Source: an uncultured Chromatiaceae bacterium
GTDB lineage: Bacteria; Pseudomonadota; Gammaproteobacteria; Enterobacterales; Alteromonadaceae
DNA: 11,271 bases
Direction: 5' to 3'
Assembly: GCA_946481195.1 (NCBI GenBank)
Contig: CAMLNG010000070.1
Coordinates: 1 to 11,271 of the forward strand
Shown here: positions 7,501-11,271 of the stretch, one piece after another
Numbering within the stretch: the stretch's first letter is position 1
Layout of the letters: each line of letters begins with the position of its first letter
Translations under genes and position numbers: made by a program
Notes under the pieces: generated by a model
Told to the model about the DNA's origin: nothing
Seen by the model: the letters and a program-made list of their open reading frames with translations, nothing else
Database searches by the model: none

Positions 7501-8958
7501 TCAGTCAGCTAATTCCCAGCATAAATGTTTTAATTGCAGATAATCGTGAATGCCGTAGGAAGAGCCCTCTCGGCCAAAGCCAGCCGAACCCACACCGCCA
7601 AATGGAATACGGGCATCAGAAATAGCCGTGACGTTGATCCCCACCATACCGGCTTTAAGTGCAGAGGCTACCCGGTAATTGCGTTTTTCGTCGCTACCAT
7701 ACAGATAAGCCGCAAGGCCACCATCGGTCTGATTCGCTAAGTCCAGCGCCATCTGTTCAGTTTCAAAGCTCTGCAGCGTGAGCACCGGACCAAAGATCTC
7801 CTGCTGACAAATGGTCATATCCATCCGAACATCAGCAACTAGCTGCGGTGCGAAAAAATGGCCGGCAGCAGGAACCGTGGGGTGGCGGCATACCAGCCGC
7901 GCGCCAGCAGCGAGGGCTGCTGTAACCAGCTGATCCACCCTGTCTACCGCCCGTTGATGAATAAGCGGACCAATCTGCGTATCTGCATCCGCCCCGGCGC
8001 CGACACGTAACGCCAAAACAGCCACAGCCAACCGGCGTTCCAGCTCTGCCGCAATACCCGCGTCAACCAGTACCCGGTTGATACAAACGCAGGTCTGGCC
8101 GGCATTACGAAATTTTGCCGCCATAATACCGGAGACAGCCGCATCCAGATCAGCGTCGGCAAACACCAGCACCGGTGCATTGCCGCCAAGTTCCAGCGAC
8201 AGACGCTTCAGCGTGGCGGCACTTTGTTGCATCAGCAGACGTCCGACTGCGGTGGAGCCGGTAAAACTGACCTTGGCCACCTGTGGTGAGGCAATCAGAT
8301 AAGCCGCCACCGGATCTGGCGTGGCACTGGGCAATAATTGGATCACACCGGCCGGAAACCCCGCCTGCTGCGCCAGCTCAGCCAGCGCCAGCGCGGTCAG
8401 CGGTGTGAATTCAGAAGGTTTGACCAGCACCGGGCAACCGGCAGCCAGGGCCGCGCCTAATTTACGCGTGATCATCGCAGCGGGGAAATTCCACGGCGTC
8501 AGCACCAGCACAACGCCCACAGGTTCCGGAATATTCAGCAGCGTGCGCCCAGCGACACTCGGATGCTGCCAGTCGCCTGCCAGGCGCAGCGCTTCACCGG
8601 CGTACCAGTTGATATAAGAGGCAGCATAGTCAATTTCCGCCCGCGCTTCGGCAAGGGGTTTGCCTTGCTCTGCAGTCAGTAATTGCGCCAGCCATTCACG
8701 TTGTTCAAGGACCAGTGCATGCCAGTTCATCAGCAAGCGCGCCCGCTCTGTGGCAGTACTGCGCCGCCACAGCGGCTGGGCCGCGACTGCTGCATCAAGT
8801 GCCTGCTGCGCATCGGCAACACCGGCACTGCTGACCTGCGCCAATGCCTGCCCGGTCGCCGGATCAGTCACTGTGAAGCTGCTGGCTGTGCTTTGCCAGC
8901 GACCGGCGATCAACAGCGAACAAGGTGGTAAGCGCAGTGCGGACTGAACGGGGTGCAT
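7501..8958 (-). CDS. NAD(P)-dependent aldehyde dehydrogenase, succinate-semialdehyde dehydrogenase (GabD) type
   Basis: This 485-residue cytoplasmic enzyme oxidises an aldehyde, probably succinate semialdehyde or a close semialdehyde, to the acid. The full length and key residues fit class I ALDH/GabD. TPWNFP carries the oxyanion Asn157, the coenzyme site is KPSE (Lys180, Glu183), LELGG carries the general base Glu256, and GQTCVC carries the nucleophile Cys290 with a second cysteine at 292. PFGGVGSAGFGREGS and a C-terminal GIHDYLQLKHLC end resemble GabD. Glu183, where NADP-dependent E. coli GabD has Ser, resembles the ribose-binding Glu of NAD enzymes, so NAD+ preference is likely (inference). 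The ATG follows AGGAG by 6 bases. It is the first gene of the block leading to the diguanylate cyclase and binding protein. No gabT or other GABA gene is in the window, so I leave the symbol empty. Glutarate-semialdehyde or another semialdehyde dehydrogenase is a possible alternative. Confidence 0.88.
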   Translation of the reverse strand: MHPVQSALRLPPCSLLIAGRWQSTASSFTVTDPATGQALAQVSSAGVADAQQALDAAVAAQPLWRRSTATERARLLMNWHALVLEQREWLAQLLTAEQGKPLAEARAEIDYAASYINWYAGEALRLAGDWQHPSVAGRTLLNIPEPVGVVLVLTPWNFPAAMITRKLGAALAAGCPVLVKPSEFTPLTALALAELAQQAGFPAGVIQLLPSATPDPVAAYLIASPQVAKVSFTGSTAVGRLLMQQSAATLKRLSLELGGNAPVLVFADADLDAAVSGIMAAKFRNAGQTCVCINRVLVDAGIAAELERRLAVAVLALRVGAGADADTQIGPLIHQRAVDRVDQLVTAALAAGARLVCRHPTVPAAGHFFAPQLVADVRMDMTICQQEIFGPVLTLQSFETEQMALDLANQTDGGLAAYLYGSDEKRNYRVASALKAGMVGINVTAISDARIPFGGVGSAGFGREGSSYGIHDYLQLKHLCWELAD

Positions 8959-9097
8959 CAGAAACTCCTGTTATACAACAAGGCGAATCATAACTCTAAC
9001 CGGCTGGCAAATATAGAAAAACCGCCGAAAAAACCAACGCAGGCCTTGAAAGTCGCCGCATCTGCCACCGAGAGACTGCTTCAGCAAATCCCAGGCG
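8959..9097. other. Intergenic leader upstream of the aldehyde dehydrogenase operon
   Basis: These 139 bases should hold the promoter for the minus-strand block that starts with the aldehyde dehydrogenase. On the minus strand I see AT-rich hexamers such as TATGAT and TATAAC near the gene, but none has a good -35 partner at 16-18 bases. I see no clear operator palindrome and no small gene. Confidence 0.4.
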
Positions 9098-9125
9098 AAA
9101 AAAAACCAGCCGCAGCTGGTTTTTT
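9098..9125 (-). terminator. Strong bidirectional terminator after grpE
   Basis: A perfect six-base-pair stem, ACCAGC and GCTGGT, encloses a CGCA loop. It is flanked by an A-run on the left and a T-run on the right, which extend the stem with A-T pairs. Read on the minus strand, the hairpin ends in a long U tract 16 bases beyond the grpE stop codon, so it should end the hrcA-grpE transcript. Being symmetrical, it could also stop plus-strand transcription. Confidence 0.85.
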
Positions 9126-9140
9126 CTGACTAAGCCCGGA

Positions 9141-9701
9141 TTAATCCGGCTTTTTCGACACGCCTACCATAGCAGGACGCAATAAACGACCGTTTAGTTC
9201 ATAGCCTTTTTGCATGACGAACATCACGGTATTCGGTGCCAAATCAGCATTTGGCTGAATAGACATGGCCTGGTGGAAATCCGGGTTAAATGGCTGACCC
9301 TGCGGGTCAATTTGCTGCACACCGTATTTTGCGACTGTGTCCAGCAAGCCTTTTAATGTCAGCTCAACACCTTCTGCCAGCGCTTTGACAGCTTCGTTTG
9401 CCGGGTCGATGAAACCTAACGAACGTTCCAGATTGTCCAGCGCCGGTAATAAATCGCCGGCAAATTTTTCCAGCGCAAACTTATGCGCCTTTTCCACGTC
9501 CTGCGCAGCACGACGTTTCATATTCTCGGCTTCTGCCCGTACCCGCAACGCTAAATCAGTCTGCTCCGCCGCTGTAGTGCGTGCTTTTTCCAGCTCAGCT
9601 TCAAGTTTGGCAATAATCTGTTGTTCATCAGACAGTTGCACTTGCTCTTGCTCAACCTGCTGTTCCTGTTCTGCGCTTTGTACCTTGTCTTGCTCGTTCA
9701 T
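9141..9701 (-). CDS. grpE: GrpE, nucleotide exchange factor of DnaK
   Basis: GrpE is the cytoplasmic co-chaperone that dimerises and releases ADP from DnaK, allowing substrate release in the DnaK/DnaJ cycle. The 186-residue length is normal. A Gln/Glu-rich N-terminus (about 1-30) is followed by a long coiled coil with [19 protein letters not shown] (55-73), then the helical dimer region with [12 protein letters not shown]. The C-terminal beta domain includes [16 protein letters not shown] (132-147) and [21 protein letters not shown] near the end, which closely matches gammaproteobacterial GrpE. GGAG lies 10 bases before the ATG. The gene follows hrcA by 42 bases and has its own sigma-32-type promoter that overlaps the end of hrcA. 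It is followed by a strong terminator. dnaK and dnaJ are not in the window. Confidence 0.98.
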   Translation of the reverse strand: MNEQDKVQSAEQEQQVEQEQVQLSDEQQIIAKLEAELEKARTTAAEQTDLALRVRAEAENMKRRAAQDVEKAHKFALEKFAGDLLPALDNLERSLGFIDPANEAVKALAEGVELTLKGLLDTVAKYGVQQIDPQGQPFNPDFHQAMSIQPNADLAPNTVMFVMQKGYELNGRLLRPAMVGVSKKPD

Positions 9702-9730
9702 TGCTTACTTACTCCGAAATGAATGCGGCT

Positions 9731-9759
9731 ATTATGGGGATTGTCACGGCTGATTCAAG
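9731..9759 (-). promoter_or_regulatory. Sigma-32 heat-shock promoter of grpE
   Basis: On the minus strand, CTTGAA (9759-9754) and CCCCATAAT (9739-9731) are separated by 14 bases. This is almost the textbook sigma-32 pattern (CTTGAA, 13-15 bases, CCCCATnT). The -35 box and part of the spacer lie within the last codons and stop of hrcA. Transcription should begin about 20-25 bases before the grpE ATG. grpE is a classic sigma-32 target in E. coli, which supports the call. Confidence 0.82.
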
Positions 9760-10751
9760 TGCTTTGATAGCTGTAAGCCAATCGCTTCGACCAGAGGAAT
9801 GAGATGGGCATAATGCATCCTGCTCGGGCCAAGCAACGCCAGCACCCGGTGCGGCTCAGCCTGATAACGCAGCGCAATGATGCTGACATTATGCAGCTCG
9901 CTGATGCCCGACTCCCGTCCCAGAATTAATTTCGTACATTGATCCTGCAGCACCGGCGCCAGCATCTGCAGTAAACAGGCCGGCTGTTCCAGCAACTGCA
10001 CGACCTGCTGCAGCGCTGCATCCGGCTGATATTCTGCTTCCTGTAATAAATGATGCTGACCGTAGACCAGCGGCTGGTTTTGCTGCATTTCATCAAGGCT
10101 GAGCTGAGCCATCACATCCAGCAACAACGGTTCAACATCGCCGCCTTCCGCGCGCGCCATCAATGCCAACCGGCCGATACCATCCGGCCAGCACTGCCCG
10201 CATAACGCAGCATTTAACACACAAAGGCTGCGGCTTAAGGTTTGTTGAGTGATATCAGTCTGTTGTGCCAGCACACGATGCAGAATGTCGCCTTCGGCAT
10301 CAATCACCACCAGCAATAATTTATCCATTGCCAAGCGCACCAGTTCCGCCTGACGGATCACCCGGCCACCGGCTTTCGGCGGGCTTAACAGACTGACCAG
10401 GCCGGTTAAGTTCGCCAGCAACTGACCGGCACGCTGGATCAAGACAGAAGGCGGTAACTGAGGTAACAAAGTCTGCTGAATTTCATTCAGCCAGCGCTGC
10501 GGCACCGGTTCAAGCTGCAGCATTTTGTCGATAAAAAGCCGGATACCCTGTGTAGTCGGAATACGGCCAGCCGAGGTGTGCGGCGAGCGAATCAGGCCCA
10601 TCTGCTCTAACTGCACCATGGTATTGCGCACAGTCGCTGAACTGACCTGTAGTCCGCCCTGCTCAGAAATAAATTTCGACGAAACCGGGGCACCATCACT
10701 CAGGTACTGCTCAACAATGAGTTTCAGAATCAGCTCGGGCCGGCTCAGCAT
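9744..10751 (-). CDS. hrcA: HrcA heat-inducible transcription repressor
   Basis: HrcA represses chaperone genes by binding CIRCE operators and is itself folded with help from GroEL. The 335 residues match the family length. An N-terminal winged helix (about 1-75) has [18 protein letters not shown] and the diagnostic [20 protein letters not shown] (56-75). A GAF-like and dimerisation region follows, ending in [17 protein letters not shown] (about 308-324), as in typical HrcA. An in-frame TGA lies 15 bases upstream, so ATG 10751 is the probable start, although its Shine-Dalgarno is weak. grpE follows by 42 bases, and nadK is divergent. HrcA is patchy in Gammaproteobacteria and absent from E. 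coli. A sigma-32-like promoter sits just upstream, and no CIRCE is visible here, so autoregulation through CIRCE is not supported. Confidence 0.97.
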   Translation of the reverse strand: MLSRPELILKLIVEQYLSDGAPVSSKFISEQGGLQVSSATVRNTMVQLEQMGLIRSPHTSAGRIPTTQGIRLFIDKMLQLEPVPQRWLNEIQQTLLPQLPPSVLIQRAGQLLANLTGLVSLLSPPKAGGRVIRQAELVRLAMDKLLLVVIDAEGDILHRVLAQQTDITQQTLSRSLCVLNAALCGQCWPDGIGRLALMARAEGGDVEPLLLDVMAQLSLDEMQQNQPLVYGQHHLLQEAEYQPDAALQQVVQLLEQPACLLQMLAPVLQDQCTKLILGRESGISELHNVSIIALRYQAEPHRVLALLGPSRMHYAHLIPLVEAIGLQLSKHLNQP

Positions 10752-10786
10752 CAGGGTATTTGCTCATGCAATCAAAAGACCTGTCT

Positions 10787-10814
10787 ATAGTGGGGATATC
10801 GGCGGAAAAATCAA
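10787..10814 (-). promoter_or_regulatory. Candidate sigma-32 promoter of hrcA
   Basis: On the minus strand, TTGATT (10814-10809) and CCCCACTAT (10795-10787) are 13 bases apart, close to the sigma-32 consensus. Transcription would begin about 25-30 bases before the hrcA ATG. The match is less exact than at grpE (TTGATT and CCCCAC in place of TTGAAA and CCCCAT), but the spacing and the CCCC block are good. Confidence 0.62.
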
Positions 10815-10856
10815 TGACCCGGGCATTAATACAGCGGCAATCCGGCTAAGGAAAGG

Positions 10857-10886
10857 CTGGCAGCTGAAGAACATGCTTTGTATACT
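10857..10886 (+). promoter_or_regulatory. Candidate sigma-70 promoter of nadK
   Basis: CTGGCA (10857-10862, four of six consensus bases) and TATACT (10881-10886, five of six) are 18 bases apart. A start about 7 bases after TATACT would give a leader of some 25 bases before the nadK ATG. It is the best plus-strand promoter in the 166-base hrcA/nadK gap. Confidence 0.45.
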
Positions 10887-10917
10887 CGGCGCAAACACAC
10901 TTAGCGGAACACGCTGC

Positions 10918-11271
10918 ATGACCCCCAGTTTTCGCACCATTGGCCTCATCGGCAAACCCAATCACCAGGGCGCAAATCACACGCTGGTCAGCCTGTATCA
11001 TTTTCTCAGTAAATATGATGTACGGGTGCTGGTTGAAGAACGGGTCGCTGCAACTTTAGGCCTGCCGGACGCTGAAGCGGCGGATTTAGTGGACCTGGGC
11101 AAACAATGTGACCTGGCCATTGTGGTCGGTGGCGATGGCAATATGCTCGGTGCCGCACGGGTGCTGGCGCGCTTTGGCGTGGCGGTACTTGGTGTGAACC
11201 GCGGCAATCTGGGTTTTTTAACAGACTTATCGCCAGAGAGCTTTCAGGTGCCACTGGCCGACGTGCTGGCC
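10918..11271 (+). CDS. nadK: NAD kinase, N-terminal part (cut by the window end)
   Basis: NAD kinase phosphorylates NAD+ at the 2' position of the adenosine ribose to make NADP+. The first 118 codons are present and the frame is still open at the last base; the full protein is usually near 290 residues. [10 protein letters not shown] opens the domain. The catalytic and nucleotide-binding motif [13 protein letters not shown] is at 69-81 (GGDGN at 71-75, with Asp73). It is followed by [14 protein letters not shown] at 91-104. The match to E. coli NadK is close along the whole fragment. The gene is divergent from hrcA. In E. coli, nadK is directly divergent from grpE, so this is the same neighbourhood with hrcA inserted. 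The Shine-Dalgarno is weak (AGCGGA about 10 bases upstream). Confidence 0.96.
   Translation, partial: MTPSFRTIGLIGKPNHQGANHTLVSLYHFLSKYDVRVLVEERVAATLGLPDAEAADLVDLGKQCDLAIVVGGDGNMLGAARVLARFGVAVLGVNRGNLGFLTDLSPESFQVPLADVLA

Noticed and set aside
8970..9015. TATGAT or TATAAC as the -10 box of the aldehyde dehydrogenase operon
   Set aside because: No -35-like hexamer lies at 16-18 bases from either one, so I do not list a promoter.
9054..9060. CTTGAAA on the plus strand as a sigma-32 -35 box
   Set aside because: No CCCCAT-like box follows at 13-15 bases, and no plus-strand gene follows.
9337..9753. 138-codon plus-strand open frame opposite grpE
   Set aside because: It is Ser/Cys-rich, lies antisense to a clear GrpE gene and shows no family motif.
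10901..10917. TTAGC...GCTGC stretch before nadK as a degenerate CIRCE operator
   Set aside because: Only the first five bases match a CIRCE half-site, and the spacing and second half are wrong.
1..11271. Mobile element, defence system or CRISPR array
   Set aside because: I saw no transposase, integrase, terminal repeats, repeat-spacer pattern, nuclease or toxin-antitoxin pair; all large frames have ordinary functions.

Overview
The window looks like a chromosomal segment of a moderately GC-rich gammaproteobacterium. The best evidence is the grpE/nadK neighbourhood: the nadK fragment and GrpE closely resemble their gammaproteobacterial counterparts, and grpE lies head-to-head with nadK as in Escherichia coli, except that hrcA sits between them here. 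The GrpE sequence recalls Alteromonadales-type proteins (Shewanella, Rheinheimera and relatives), but I cannot fix the genus. I see no mobile elements, CRISPR arrays, RNA genes or phage genes. The region is chromosomal and intact, with two very large accessory-type sensors.

Layout. Positions 1-32 hold the last codons of an upstream plus-strand gene, followed at once by a terminator-like hairpin (32-63). Then comes a 1208-residue hybrid sensor histidine kinase (114-3740, plus). It has a signal peptide, a periplasmic sensor of about 14 propeller-type repeats plus a Y_Y_Y domain, one membrane helix, HisKA, HATPase and a C-terminal receiver. Converging on it is a minus-strand block read in the order aldehyde dehydrogenase (8958-7501), a 988-residue propeller/Y_Y_Y/GGDEF diguanylate cyclase (7482-4516), and an orphan periplasmic solute-binding protein (4485-3751). 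Gaps of 18 and 30 bases make a three-gene operon likely. A strong bidirectional terminator (9098-9125) separates this block from hrcA (10751-9744) and grpE (9701-9141), both minus strand. The plus-strand nadK starts at 10918 and runs off the window.

How the parts may work together. Two receptors with nearly the same periplasmic architecture, one driving phosphotransfer and one driving cyclic-di-GMP synthesis, flank a solute-binding protein with no permease. This suggests a local sensory module that may read related ligands. The link to the succinate-semialdehyde-dehydrogenase-like enzyme is inference from operon structure only. In the heat-shock block, good sigma-32-type promoters precede both grpE (inside the end of hrcA) and hrcA itself. 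This implies that sigma-32 drives both the co-chaperone and the HrcA repressor. No CIRCE operator is visible in the window, so HrcA's own targets probably lie elsewhere.

I did not find a convincing new kind of system. The most interesting points are the paired 14-repeat sensors around an orphan binding protein and the sigma-32 control of hrcA.
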